This document shows positions 17,336 through 25,751 of a stretch of 64,000 nt of DNA, piece by piece. The DNA is from 40CM-4-69-5 sp036556905. Its GTDB lineage: Bacteria > Methylomirabilota > Methylomirabilia > Rokubacteriales > CSP1-6. The stretch covers positions 67,239 through 131,238 of the forward strand of contig DATBIM010000156.1 in the NCBI GenBank assembly GCA_036556905.1, in the 5' to 3' direction. The notes beneath the pieces were generated by a model, which saw nothing but the letters and a program-made list of their open reading frames with translations, was not told the DNA's origin and did no database searches. Each line of letters starts with the position of its first letter. The first letter of the stretch is position 1. The translations under genes and the position numbers were made by a program.

Positions 17336-17667
17336 TGGGCCAGTACCGCACGCACGTCTTCGTGTGCACCAGTGGTGAGACCTGCCCCACGCAGGGCGAC
17401 GTGGAGCGCTACGTGGCGTTCCTGCGCGGCGAGGCGGCCAAGGCCGGGCTGAAGACCGAGGTCCGGATCAACAAGGCCGGATGCTTCTCGCAGTGCGGTC
17501 ACGGGCCGATGATCGTGGTCTACCCGGATGACGTCTGGTATGCGGGTGTCCAGGAGTCCGATCTCGCGGAGATCGCCCGATCGCACATCGTGGGGGGAGT
17601 CCCCGTCGAGCGCCTGCGCTACAACCCCGGCGTCAAGGGGCCCAACAAGACGCCCGACGCCCACTGA
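17335..17667 (+). CDS. Thioredoxin-like [2Fe-2S] ferredoxin
   Basis: 110-aa protein with the thioredoxin-fold ferredoxin pattern: Cys11 and Cys17 (VCTSGETCP) and Cys50 and Cys54 (AGCFSQCGHGP), followed by PMIVVYPDDVWYAGV. These four cysteines would hold a [2Fe-2S] cluster, as in the Aquifex and Clostridium pasteurianum proteins and the NuoE family. The ATG overlaps the ispG stop (TGATG), so production is tied to IspG. An electron-donor role for IspG is an attractive inference. A general redox or Fe-S role is the alternative. Confidence 0.85.
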   Translation: MGQYRTHVFVCTSGETCPTQGDVERYVAFLRGEAAKAGLKTEVRINKAGCFSQCGHGPMIVVYPDDVWYAGVQESDLAEIARSHIVGGVPVERLRYNPGVKGPNKTPDAH

Positions 17668-17692
17668 GTCCGTCCCCCATCGAGCTGCGTCG

Positions 17693-19387
17693 ATGCGCCT
17701 GAGCCGTTCGCTCGTGGCCACGCTGCGGGAAGACCCCGCCGAGGCCGAGGCGCTGAGCCACAAGTTGATGCTGCGCGCCGGGCTGGTCCGCCAGCTGGCG
17801 GCCGGCATCTTCGTGTACCTGCCGCTGGGCCACCGGGTGATCGACAAGATCACCGCCATCATCCGCGACGAGATGAACGCCATCGGCGGGCAGGAGATCA
17901 CCATGCCTGTCCTCCACCCCGCCGAGATCTGGAAACAGTCGGGGCGGTGGGAAGGCATTCCCGAGATGTTCAAGCTCAAGGACCGCCACGGTCGAGACCT
18001 GGTCCTGGGCATGACGCACGAGGAAGTCATCGCCTGGCTGGCCGCCCGGGAGATCCGCTCCTATCGCGATCTGCCCCAGATCTGGTATCAGATCCAGACG
18101 AAGGAGCGTGACGAAGCGCGTCCCCGTTCCGGCGTGCTGCGCACCCGCGAGTTCCTCATGAAGGATTCCTACACCCTCGATCCCGATCTGGCCGCGCTCG
18201 ACCGCTCGTACGCCGCCCACGAGCAGGCCTACCGGCGGATCTTCGCGCGGTGCGGCCTGCGCGTGCACGTCGTGCAATCCGACACCGGGATGATGGGCGG
18301 TCACAGCGCGCACGAATTCATGGCGCCCAGCCCTGCCGGCGAGGATGAGATCGCCATGTGCCCGCGCTGCGGGTATGCCGCCAATGTCGAGCTCGCCCGG
18401 GCCGTGGCGGTGGCGCCGACGTTTCCCGACGGGACCCGGGCCGAGGTCGCCACGCCGCAGGCGCGCACCATCGCCGAGGTGGCGGCCTATTTGCAGATCG
18501 ATCCCCGCCTCACCATGAAATCGCTCCTGTACGTCGCCCCTCAGGCGGGGCCGGTCCTGGTGCTGCTGCGTGGCGATCACACCCTGCACGAGCGCAAGCT
18601 CATGCGGGCGGTGGGTGAGGAGTGCCGTCCCGCGCATCCCGAGGAGGTCCGCCAGCATCTGGGCGCCCCCGTCGGATCGGTGGGGCCCCTCGGCGTCCGG
18701 GTCCCGGTGGTGGCCGACGAGACGCTGCGCCAGGGAACCTACGTGGTAGGGGCCAATCGGGAGGGCTTCCACGTTCGGGGCGTGCAGGCCGGGCGCGACT
18801 TCGAATGCCGCTTCGCCGACCTGCATACCGCGGTGGCGGGCGAGGGCTGCGTGCAGTGCGGGACTCCCCTGATCATCGAGCGGGTCATCGAGGTGGGGAA
18901 CATCTTCAAGCTGGGAACGAAGTTCTCGGAGGCCCTGGGCGCCACCTACCTCGACGAGTCGGGCCAGCAGCATCCCGTGGTGATGGGCAGCTACGGCATC
19001 GGACCCGCCCGCATCGCAGCGGCGGCCATCGAGCAACTGGCCGACGGCGATGGGATCGTCTGGCCGCCCTCGATCGCCCCCTTCCAGGTCCACATCGTAG
19101 CCATCAACGTCCGCGACGAGAGCCAGGCCCGCACTGCCGAAGCGATCTACACCGAGTGTTGGCAGAACGGTATCGAGGCGGTCCTCGATGATCGTGACGA
19201 GCGCCCCGGGGTCAAGTTCAAGGATGCCGACCTGCTGGGCATGCCGCTCAGGGTCACGGTGGGTAACGCCTTCGTCAAGCAGGGCGTGATCGAGTTGCGC
19301 GAGCGGCGGAGCCGCCGGGAAAGCCGGGTGAGCCGGGAGGAGGTCGCGGCCGCCATCGCCGCCAGCGAGGCGTTGCGGCCACCCTGA
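17693..19387 (+). CDS. proS: Prolyl-tRNA synthetase (bacterial type)
   Basis: 564-aa class II aminoacyl-tRNA synthetase. Class II motif 2 is seen in QTKERDEARPRSGVLRTREF and motif 3 in GSYGIGPARIAAAAIEQ. The block between them (about 225-390) is the INS editing domain that hydrolyses Ala-tRNA(Pro), including a zinc-ribbon-like CPRCGY at its start. A C-terminal anticodon domain follows. The start was set at ATG 17693, where homologous sequence begins (MRLSRSLVATLREDP). An intrinsic terminator lies 37 bases after the stop. Confidence 0.96.
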   Translation: MRLSRSLVATLREDPAEAEALSHKLMLRAGLVRQLAAGIFVYLPLGHRVIDKITAIIRDEMNAIGGQEITMPVLHPAEIWKQSGRWEGIPEMFKLKDRHGRDLVLGMTHEEVIAWLAAREIRSYRDLPQIWYQIQTKERDEARPRSGVLRTREFLMKDSYTLDPDLAALDRSYAAHEQAYRRIFARCGLRVHVVQSDTGMMGGHSAHEFMAPSPAGEDEIAMCPRCGYAANVELARAVAVAPTFPDGTRAEVATPQARTIAEVAAYLQIDPRLTMKSLLYVAPQAGPVLVLLRGDHTLHERKLMRAVGEECRPAHPEEVRQHLGAPVGSVGPLGVRVPVVADETLRQGTYVVGANREGFHVRGVQAGRDFECRFADLHTAVAGEGCVQCGTPLIIERVIEVGNIFKLGTKFSEALGATYLDESGQQHPVVMGSYGIGPARIAAAAIEQLADGDGIVWPPSIAPFQVHIVAINVRDESQARTAEAIYTECWQNGIEAVLDDRDERPGVKFKDADLLGMPLRVTVGNAFVKQGVIELRERRSRRESRVSREEVAAAIAASEALRPP

Positions 19388-19390
19388 AGC

Positions 19391-19419
19391 TTGCCTCCCC
19401 GGGGGGCACGTGCTAAAGT
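19391..19419 (+). promoter_or_regulatory. Candidate promoter of the rimP-nusA-infB operon
   Basis: TTGCCT (19391-19396), a 17-bp spacer and TAAAGT (19414-19419), each 4 of 6 to consensus. The predicted start point, near 19426, falls inside the left arm of the terminator at 19424-19449. Transcripts from here would therefore lack an intact terminator stem, while read-through from proS would form it. Confidence 0.5.
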
Positions 19420-19423
19420 CTTG

Positions 19424-19449
19424 AAAAACTGGGCCCAGCCCAGTTTTTT
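19424..19449 (+). terminator. Rho-independent terminator after proS
   Basis: AAAAACTGGGC, loop CCA, GCCCAGTTTTT: a perfect 11-bp stem whose right arm ends in six T residues (19444-19449). This is the only textbook intrinsic terminator found in the window. It closes the rpsB-proS unit and ends only 16 bases before the rimP ATG. Confidence 0.88.
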
Positions 19450-19465
19450 CCTTTCACAGGAAGCG

Positions 19466-19933
19466 ATGGAGGAGGCTGAGCGGGGCGCGCGGATCGAGCA
19501 GGTGATCGAGCCGGTGCTCCGGGATCACGGGCTGCAGCTGGTGGACCTGGAGTGGCGAGCTCGCCGGCCCCGGTCCATCCTGCGCGTCTTCGTCGACAAG
19601 CCCGGGGGTGTGGGTATCGGTGACTGCGAGCGGGTGAGCCGGGAGGTCGGTGACCTGCTCGACGTCGCGGGAGTGATCGAGGAATCGTACGATCTCGAAG
19701 TTTCGTCACCCGGTCTGGACCGGCTGCTGCGAACGGAGCGTGAGTACCGATGGGCGCGCGGCAAGCGCGTGCGGTGCTGGCTCAGTGACGGCCGCGAGGT
19801 GCGCGGTCGTCTGGTCGAGGCGGCGCGCGAGCGGCTGGTTCTGGATCAGGACGGCCAGCAGGTCGAGGTGGAGCGGGCGAGCGTGGCCAAGGCGCGCCTG
19901 GACGCCGAGGTGCCGTGGCCGCGTCGGGGATAA
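19466..19933 (+). CDS. rimP: Ribosome maturation factor RimP
   Basis: 155-aa factor for 30S assembly. The N-terminal domain shows IEPVLRDHGLQLVDLEW and the family core RVSREVGDLLDVAG and DLEVSSPGLDRLLR. A C-terminal SH3-like barrel follows (GKRVRCWLSDGREVRGRLVEA). The start was set at ATG 19466 behind AGGAAG; upstream in-frame codons would translate the terminator. It is first in the standard rimP-nusA-infB operon. Confidence 0.93.
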   Translation: MEEAERGARIEQVIEPVLRDHGLQLVDLEWRARRPRSILRVFVDKPGGVGIGDCERVSREVGDLLDVAGVIEESYDLEVSSPGLDRLLRTEREYRWARGKRVRCWLSDGREVRGRLVEAARERLVLDQDGQQVEVERASVAKARLDAEVPWPRRG

Positions 19934-19940
19934 GGGTGGG

Positions 19941-21260
19941 ATGAACCGCGAACTGTTGATGGTGATCGAGCAGCTCGGACGGGAAAAGGGGATCGATCCC
20001 GAGGTCCTCTTCGAGGCGCTGGAGTCTGCCCTCCTGTCGGCCTCGCGGAAGACGCTGGGCGCCGCCGAGAACGTCCGCATGGAGATCGACCGCAAGACGG
20101 GCGCCCTCAAGGTCTACGGGCGCAAGAAGGTTGTGGAGACGGTGGCCGATGCCCGGCTGGAGATCTCGCTGGCCGAGGCCAAGGCGCTCAATCCGGAGGC
20201 CGAGCTGGACGACGAGCTGGAGCAGGAGCTCCCCCCCCAGGAGTTCGGCCGCATCGCCGCCCAGACGGCGAAGCAGGTCATCCTGCAGCGGGTGCGGGAC
20301 GCCGAGCGGGAGCGCATCTACAAGGAGTTCGAGGGCAAGGAAGGTCAGATCCTGCGCGCCCTGGTCCACCGGATCGAGAAGCGCAACGTGATCCTGGAGG
20401 TGGGGAAGGCCGAGTCCATCCTGCCCGAGCGCGAGCAGATCCCGGGCGAGCGGTACAATCCGGGTGACCGGGTGCGGGCTTACGTGCTCGAGGTGCGGAA
20501 GAGCATCAAGGGGCCGCAGATCACGCTCTCCCGGACCCATCCGGGGTTCCTGGTCCGGTTGTTCGAGACGGAGATTCCGGAGATCCAGGAGGGCATCGTC
20601 GTGGTCAAAGCCGCCTCGCGCGAGCCCGGCGAGCGGGCCAAGGTGGCCGTGGCTTCGACCAAGCGTGACGTCGACCCCATTGGCGCCTGCGTCGGGCTGC
20701 GCGGCACCCGCATCCAGGTGATCAGTCGCGAGCTGAGGGGCGAGAAGATCGATATCATCGAGTGGTCGCACGACCCGGCAACCTTCGTCGCCCGGGCGCT
20801 GTCCCCGGCCAAGGTCTCTTCGGTGGTGATCAGCGAGGAGGCCGATGTCGAGGGTCAGCCCTCGGCGTTCGTGGTCGTGCCCGACAATCAGCTTTCCCTG
20901 GCCATCGGCAAGAAGGGCCAGAACGCGCGCCTGGCCGCCAAGCTCACCGGCATGCGGGTCGACATCAAGAGCGAATCGGAGCTGGAGAGCGAACGGACGG
21001 CACCCGAGGAAGTGGCGGACCGCGCGGTTCTCGCCGAGCTGGCCGGGGCCGACGGGGAGGTCGTCGAGGCGCTGATCGCGGCAGGGCTCGGCTCTCCCCG
21101 GGCGATCGTTCGGGCGGGGCGGGAGCGCCTGGCTGCCATCGCGGCGGTCGGCGAGCGGGCCGATGCCCTCTACGCAGCGGCCGCGAAGTGGGTCACGGCA
21201 CATGCCCAGGGAACCAGCGCCCCCGGGCTTCGCGGCCCGGAGGATGCGATCTCCGCGTGA
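19941..21260 (+). CDS. nusA: Transcription termination/antitermination factor NusA
   Basis: 439-aa RNA polymerase-binding factor controlling pausing, termination and antitermination. The N-terminal RNAP-binding domain (1-125) is followed by an S1 domain (about 130-200), two KH domains (VGLRGTRIQVISREL; LAIGKKGQNARLAAKLTG) and a short helical C-terminus with a helix-hairpin-helix-like Ala-rich repeat. The ATG follows GGGTGGG seven bases after rimP. Operon position matches that in most bacteria. Confidence 0.97.
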   Translation: MNRELLMVIEQLGREKGIDPEVLFEALESALLSASRKTLGAAENVRMEIDRKTGALKVYGRKKVVETVADARLEISLAEAKALNPEAELDDELEQELPPQEFGRIAAQTAKQVILQRVRDAERERIYKEFEGKEGQILRALVHRIEKRNVILEVGKAESILPEREQIPGERYNPGDRVRAYVLEVRKSIKGPQITLSRTHPGFLVRLFETEIPEIQEGIVVVKAASREPGERAKVAVASTKRDVDPIGACVGLRGTRIQVISRELRGEKIDIIEWSHDPATFVARALSPAKVSSVVISEEADVEGQPSAFVVVPDNQLSLAIGKKGQNARLAAKLTGMRVDIKSESELESERTAPEEVADRAVLAELAGADGEVVEALIAAGLGSPRAIVRAGRERLAAIAAVGERADALYAAAAKWVTAHAQGTSAPGLRGPEDAISA

Positions 21261-21552
21261 GATCCGGGCGACGGCGAGTGGCGGGCCGGGTCCGCGCCGG
21301 ACATGCATCGGGTGTCGGCAGGTGAGGCCCAAGGCCGTGCTGGTGCGACTGGTCCGGCGGCCCGATGGAACAGTGGTGCGCGACGCCACCGGGGGTGGGC
21401 GGGGCGCCTACGTGTGTCCCGACCCCGCGTGCCTGGAGCTGGCGACCCGGCCGGGACGGCTCGCCCACGCGTTCCGGAAGTCGAGCGTGCCCGGATCCGG
21501 GCTGGCGGAACCTGGGCCGGCGCCGACGGTTCGATCTGAGTCAAGTACGTAG
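21244..21552 (+). CDS. ylxR: YlxR family RNA-binding protein (DUF448)
   Basis: Roughly 100-aa protein between nusA and infB, the constant site of this family. It shows PRRTCIGCRQVRPKAVLVRLVR and GGRGAYVCPDPACLELA. The conserved Cys-x2-Cys and later Cys-x4-Cys pairs may bind metal. YlxR proteins are small RNA-binding proteins, reported to affect RNase P in some bacteria. The exact start is unsure: ATG 21244 overlaps the last 17 bases of nusA and has GGAGG almost touching it. Confidence 0.85.
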   Translation: MRSPREIRATASGGPGPRRTCIGCRQVRPKAVLVRLVRRPDGTVVRDATGGGRGAYVCPDPACLELATRPGRLAHAFRKSSVPGSGLAEPGPAPTVRSESST

Positions 21553-21566
21553 GAGGTGAGGGGGCT

Positions 21567-24122
21567 TTGGCAGCGGCAAAGATCAAGGTAATCGAGCTCG
21601 CAAAGGAACTGGGCGTGACGAGCAAGGACATCATGCTCGCCGCCGAGGAGATGGGCCGCAAAGGCGTCCGCGCCATGACCGCCCTCGACACCACTTTCGC
21701 CAACGACCTCCGTGTCAAGCTCGGCAAGGGGCGGGAGATTCCCGAGGAGGCCCGGCCCAAGCGCCCGGTTCGTGCCCGGGCCGTCACGCCCGAGGGCGCG
21801 GAGGGCGAGGCGCCCAAGAAGGTAGCCCGCGCGCGGAAGCCCAAGGCTGCCGAGCCGGCGGAAGCGATCGGCGAGCCGGTGGAGTTGAAGCCGGCGGCGA
21901 CGATCGTCAAGCCCAAGCCAGCAGAGAAGGTCCCCGAGATCGAGCTGCCAGAGCCGGTTGCAGCCGTCGCCGAGGCCGTCGAGGTGACGCCTGTTCCGGT
22001 CGCGCCCGAGCCCCCGGCGCCGCCGGTGAAGCCGCTGGTGGCCCCGGCCCCGCCGCCGAGACCACCGGCTCCCCCGAAGCCCGAGCCGAAGATCGTGCCC
22101 TTCCGCCCGCTGGAGCGACCGACCCCCGTGCCGCCACCGGCACGGCCGGCACCGCGTCAACCGGCACCTCCGTTCGCCCCGCCGCGTGTCATCCAGGCCC
22201 CCCCGCGGCCGGCGCCGCCCCCGCGGGAACCCCGGCGCGAGGCGCCCCGCGAACCCGTCCCGGCCGCGGCGGCCGCAGCCTCCACGATCGTGGCGCCGCC
22301 GCCGGCCGCGCCCGCGGAGGTCCCGGCCGCCCGGACCGCCGTACCGGTCGTCGCGCCGCCGCCGCCGGCTGAGATCAAGCGCGAGCTCGTCCGCGTCCCG
22401 GAGTCGGTGACGGTGGCCGAGCTGGCCGAGAAGATGCGGCGTAAGTCCGGCGAAGTGATCAAGGGCCTGCTCGAGCTGGGCGTCATGCGCATGGTCAACG
22501 ACCTGCTGGATCCCACCGAGGCCAAGCTGGTGGCCGACAAGTTCGGCTTCGATCTCGAGGTCCGCTCGGTGGAGGGCGAGGTCCTCGAAGAGGACGAGGT
22601 CGATGCCGGGCAGCTCACGCTGCGGCCGCCCGTCGTCACGGTGATGGGTCACGTCGATCACGGCAAGACGTCGTTGCTGGACTACATCCGCAAGACGAAG
22701 ATCGCCGAAAAGGAATTCGGCGGCATCACCCAGCACATCGGGGCCTATCAGGTGATGACATCGCACGGCAAGGTGACCTTCCTGGACACTCCCGGTCACG
22801 AGGCCTTCACCGCCATGCGGGCGCGGGGCGCCCAGGCCACCGACATCGTGATCCTGGTGGTCGCCGCCGACGATGGCGTCATGCCCCAGACCATCGAAGC
22901 GCTCAACCACGCCCGGGCGGCCAACGTTCCGATCCTGGTGGCGGTCAACAAGATCGACAGGCCGGAGGCGGACCCGGACCGCGTCAAGCGGGAGCTGGCC
23001 AATCATGGTCTCGTGCCCGAGGAATGGGGCGGTCAGACGATCTTCGTGCCGACGTCGGCCAAGAAGGGGACCGGTGTTGATCAGCTCCTGGAGATGACCG
23101 CCCTGCAGGCCGAGATCCTGGAGCTCAAGGCCTCCCCGAGCCGTGCCGCCAAGGGCGTGATCATCGAAAGCCGACTGGATCGTGGCCGGGGCCCGGTGGC
23201 CACCGTGCTCGTGCAGAACGGAACGTTGCGCGAGGGGGACGCGGTGGTGGTGGGCGCCCACGCCGGGCGGATTCGGGCCCTGATCGACGCAGCTGGGCGC
23301 AAAGTGAAGGCGGCCGGCCCCTCGGACGCCGTGGAGGTGCTGGGCCTCAGCGGCGTGCCCGCCGCCGGGGATGTGCTGGTCGCTGTCTCCGACGAGCGCA
23401 AGGCCCGCCAGATCGCCCAGATGCGGGCGGAGCGGGAACGGGCCAAGGTCAAGGCGGCCACCCGGGTGACGCTGGAGTCCCTGCACAAGCAGATCGTCAG
23501 CGGCGAGGTCAAGGAGCTGCGGCTCGTGCTCAAGGCCGACGTGCAGGGCTCGGTGGAGGCGCTGGGCGAGGCGCTGGAGCGGTTGAGCACGGACGAGGTC
23601 AAGCTCAAGGTCATCCACGCCTCGGTGGGCGCCATCAACGAGAGCGACGTCATGCTGGCCTCCGCCTCCAACGCCATCGTCATCGGATTCAACATCAAGG
23701 CTGAGCCCAAGGCCCAGAGCCAGGCCCAGGCCAACGGCGTCGATCTCCGGCACTACAACGTCATCTACGACGTCATCAATGACGTGAAGGCCGGCCTGGT
23801 GGGGTTGCTGGCTCCCGAGATCCGGGAGACGGTGTTGGGCCGGGCCCAGGTCCGGCAGGTCTTCGTCATCTCCAAGCTCGGCCCCATCGCGGGCAGCTAC
23901 GTGCAGGAGGGCAAGATCACCCGCAGCGCCAGGGTCCGCGTCCGGCGCGGCGACGCCGTGGTCGGCGAGGGGACCGTGACCTCGCTCAAGCGATTCAAGG
24001 ACGACGTCCGCGAGGTGCTGGCCGGCCTGGAGTGTGGTATCGGCGTCGACGCGGTGAAGGGCATCCAACCGGGCGACATCCTCGAGGTCTACAGCACCGA
24101 GGAAGTCGCGCGGACGCTGTAA
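21567..24122 (+). CDS. infB: Translation initiation factor IF-2
   Basis: 851-aa GTPase that brings fMet-tRNA to the 30S subunit and joins the subunits. An N-terminal IF2N domain covers residues 1-55. A long Pro/Ala/Lys-rich linker runs from about 60 to 270, with runs such as PAPPPRPPAPPKPEPK, and is probably disordered. A second IF2N module lies at about 272-325. The GTPase has G1 GHVDHGKT at 361-368, DTPGHEAF and NKID. Domains II, III and the tRNA-binding IV follow. TTG is the start codon, ten bases after AGGAGG. Confidence 0.97.
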   Translation: MAAAKIKVIELAKELGVTSKDIMLAAEEMGRKGVRAMTALDTTFANDLRVKLGKGREIPEEARPKRPVRARAVTPEGAEGEAPKKVARARKPKAAEPAEAIGEPVELKPAATIVKPKPAEKVPEIELPEPVAAVAEAVEVTPVPVAPEPPAPPVKPLVAPAPPPRPPAPPKPEPKIVPFRPLERPTPVPPPARPAPRQPAPPFAPPRVIQAPPRPAPPPREPRREAPREPVPAAAAAASTIVAPPPAAPAEVPAARTAVPVVAPPPPAEIKRELVRVPESVTVAELAEKMRRKSGEVIKGLLELGVMRMVNDLLDPTEAKLVADKFGFDLEVRSVEGEVLEEDEVDAGQLTLRPPVVTVMGHVDHGKTSLLDYIRKTKIAEKEFGGITQHIGAYQVMTSHGKVTFLDTPGHEAFTAMRARGAQATDIVILVVAADDGVMPQTIEALNHARAANVPILVAVNKIDRPEADPDRVKRELANHGLVPEEWGGQTIFVPTSAKKGTGVDQLLEMTALQAEILELKASPSRAAKGVIIESRLDRGRGPVATVLVQNGTLREGDAVVVGAHAGRIRALIDAAGRKVKAAGPSDAVEVLGLSGVPAAGDVLVAVSDERKARQIAQMRAERERAKVKAATRVTLESLHKQIVSGEVKELRLVLKADVQGSVEALGEALERLSTDEVKLKVIHASVGAINESDVMLASASNAIVIGFNIKAEPKAQSQAQANGVDLRHYNVIYDVINDVKAGLVGLLAPEIRETVLGRAQVRQVFVISKLGPIAGSYVQEGKITRSARVRVRRGDAVVGEGTVTSLKRFKDDVREVLAGLECGIGVDAVKGIQPGDILEVYSTEEVARTL

Positions 24123-24143
24123 CGCCGGGATGGGGGGGGTGCC

Positions 24144-24434
24144 ATGTCAGCCGCCCGCGTCGCCGTCGGCACGATCGAGCTGCACCTGCCGGACGTTGAC
24201 TCCCTGAAGGGCAAGCGCCACATCCTCAAGGGCCTCAAGGAGCGGGTGCGCACCCGCTTCGAGGTAGCAGTGGCCGAGGTCGACCACCACGACATCTGGC
24301 AGCGGGCCACCCTCGCGGTGGCCTGCGTCTCGCACGATTCCCGCCACGCCAACGAGGTCGTCTCCAAGGCGCTGGGCTTTATCGAGGCCAGCATCGAGGG
24401 CTCCGTGATCGACACGAGCTTGGAGATCCTCTGA
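24144..24434 (+). CDS. ylxP: YlxP family protein (DUF503)
   Basis: 96-aa protein of the DUF503 family that regularly sits between infB and rbfA. It begins VAVGTIELHLPDVDSLKGKR, then has LKERVRTRFEVAVAEVDHHD and the end GSVIDTSLEIL. The function is not established; a ribosome or RNA-related role is suggested by constant linkage. The ATG follows GGGGGGG. It overlaps rbfA by TGATG. Confidence 0.9.
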   Translation: MSAARVAVGTIELHLPDVDSLKGKRHILKGLKERVRTRFEVAVAEVDHHDIWQRATLAVACVSHDSRHANEVVSKALGFIEASIEGSVIDTSLEIL

Positions 24435-24781
24435 TGCAGGGCAAGCGCCTGGACCGTGTCAACCAGCTGATCCGCGAGGAGATCTCCCTGCTGCTCCAGC
24501 GGGAGCTCAAGGATCCGGGGCTGGGCTTCGTCACCGTGACCGAGGTGGAGACGACCCGCGACCTGAGATCGGCCAAGATTTTCGTGTCCGTCCTCGGCGA
24601 TGACAAGCAGTGGGCCGCCTCCCTGACGGCCCTGGCCCGGGCTCGGGGGTTCATCCGGAACTGGTTGCGGGAGCATCTGGATCTGCGCACGACGCCCGAG
24701 CTGGACTTCCGCGCCGACCGTTCGATGGAGCACGCTGCCCGGATCCAGCAGCTGCTCAAGCAGCTCGGCAGCGAGCGCTAG
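24434..24781 (+). CDS. rbfA: 30S ribosome-binding factor RbfA
   Basis: 115-aa KH-like factor that helps mature the 5' end of 16S rRNA and is important in the cold. Family features are RLDRVNQLIREEISLLLQREL, FVTVTEVETTRDLRSAKIFVSVLG and TTPELDFRADRSMEHAARIQQLL. The ATG shares a base with the ylxP stop. It stands in the usual infB-rbfA-truB series. Confidence 0.95.
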   Translation: MQGKRLDRVNQLIREEISLLLQRELKDPGLGFVTVTEVETTRDLRSAKIFVSVLGDDKQWAASLTALARARGFIRNWLREHLDLRTTPELDFRADRSMEHAARIQQLLKQLGSER

Positions 24782-24788
24782 AGCCCAG

Positions 24789-25751
24789 GTGCGCGTTCCC
24801 CCCGAGGTTCTCGTCCCCTTCACGCGCCCGCCCCGGCGCGCGCTCATGCTGGGCCACGTCCATCCGGATGCCGACGTGCTGGGCACGCTGCTGGCCATGG
24901 GGCTGGCCCTGGTCGCGCGGGGCTGGACGGTGACGTGGGGCGGTCCCGACCCGACACCGGAGTTCCTGTCCTTTCTGCCCGGCATCGAGCGCTACACCCG
25001 GCTGAGCCGGGTGGACGGTCCTCTCGACCTGGTCGTCTTGACTGATTGCCCGAACCCCGAGCGCACCGAGGGTTTGCTCGGGCGGGCCCGCCAGGCTGGC
25101 GCCCAGGTCATGAACATCGATCACCACCACGACAATCGCCGTTACGGAGACGTGAACTGGGTGGAGCCCACGGCGGCGGCGGCCGGAGAGATGGTCTACG
25201 AGCTGTTGCGGGCTCTCGACGTTCCCATCACGCCGGACATCGCCCTCAACCTTTTCACGGCCATCCACATGGACACCGGGTCCTTCCGCTATTCCAATGT
25301 GACCCCCGAGACGTTTCGCATCGCGGGGGAGCTCGTCGCCGCCGGCGCCGATCCGGCCTTCGTCTCGAATCGACTCTACGAGCACCGGCCGCCCCAGGCC
25401 CTGCGGTTGCTGGGGGAGACCTTGGCCCGCGTGCAGCTGAGCGAAGACGGCCGGGTGGCCTGGCTGGCGCTGGGGGCGGGCGTGGTCCCCGAGTCCTTCG
25501 TGGAGGCGGAAGACCTCGTCAACTATCCGCGCTCGGTGGCCTCGGTACGGGTGGCCTGTCTGCTGCGTGAACGGGGCAACACGGTGAAGGTCAGCCTGCG
25601 CGGCAAGGGCGACGTCGACGTGAGCCGGATCGCCGCCAAGTTCGGGGGAGGCGGCCACCCCAACGCCGCCGGCTGCAGTGTGACCGGTCCGCTTGCCGAG
25701 GTGGCGCGCGACGTGCTGGCCGCCGTGCGGGCTGCGCTCGCCGGGTCGTGA
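24789..25751 (+). CDS. nrnA: DHH/DHHA1 nanoRNase or pAp phosphatase (NrnA-like)
   Basis: 320-aa phosphoesterase of the DHH superfamily, located between rbfA and truB as in Firmicutes and many other phyla. Metal ligands are seen in HVHPDADVLG (His23-Asp29), TDCPNP (Asp86), the DHH motif IDHHHDN (111-113) and FTAIHMDTGSFRYSN. The DHHA1 substrate motif GGGGHPNAAGC is near the C-terminus. NrnA degrades 2-5 nt RNAs and 3'-phosphoadenosine 5'-phosphate. The GTG start was chosen seven bases after rbfA. It overlaps truB by GTGA. Confidence 0.9.
   Translation: MRVPPEVLVPFTRPPRRALMLGHVHPDADVLGTLLAMGLALVARGWTVTWGGPDPTPEFLSFLPGIERYTRLSRVDGPLDLVVLTDCPNPERTEGLLGRARQAGAQVMNIDHHHDNRRYGDVNWVEPTAAAAGEMVYELLRALDVPITPDIALNLFTAIHMDTGSFRYSNVTPETFRIAGELVAAGADPAFVSNRLYEHRPPQALRLLGETLARVQLSEDGRVAWLALGAGVVPESFVEAEDLVNYPRSVASVRVACLLRERGNTVKVSLRGKGDVDVSRIAAKFGGGGHPNAAGCSVTGPLAEVARDVLAAVRAALAGS

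Noticed and set aside
21408..24068. Open frame of 886 codons on the - strand opposite infB
   Set aside because: It is the antisense shadow of a GC-rich gene. The translation is Asp/Gly/Leu/Arg/His-rich low complexity with no recognisable domain, whereas infB on the + strand is certain.
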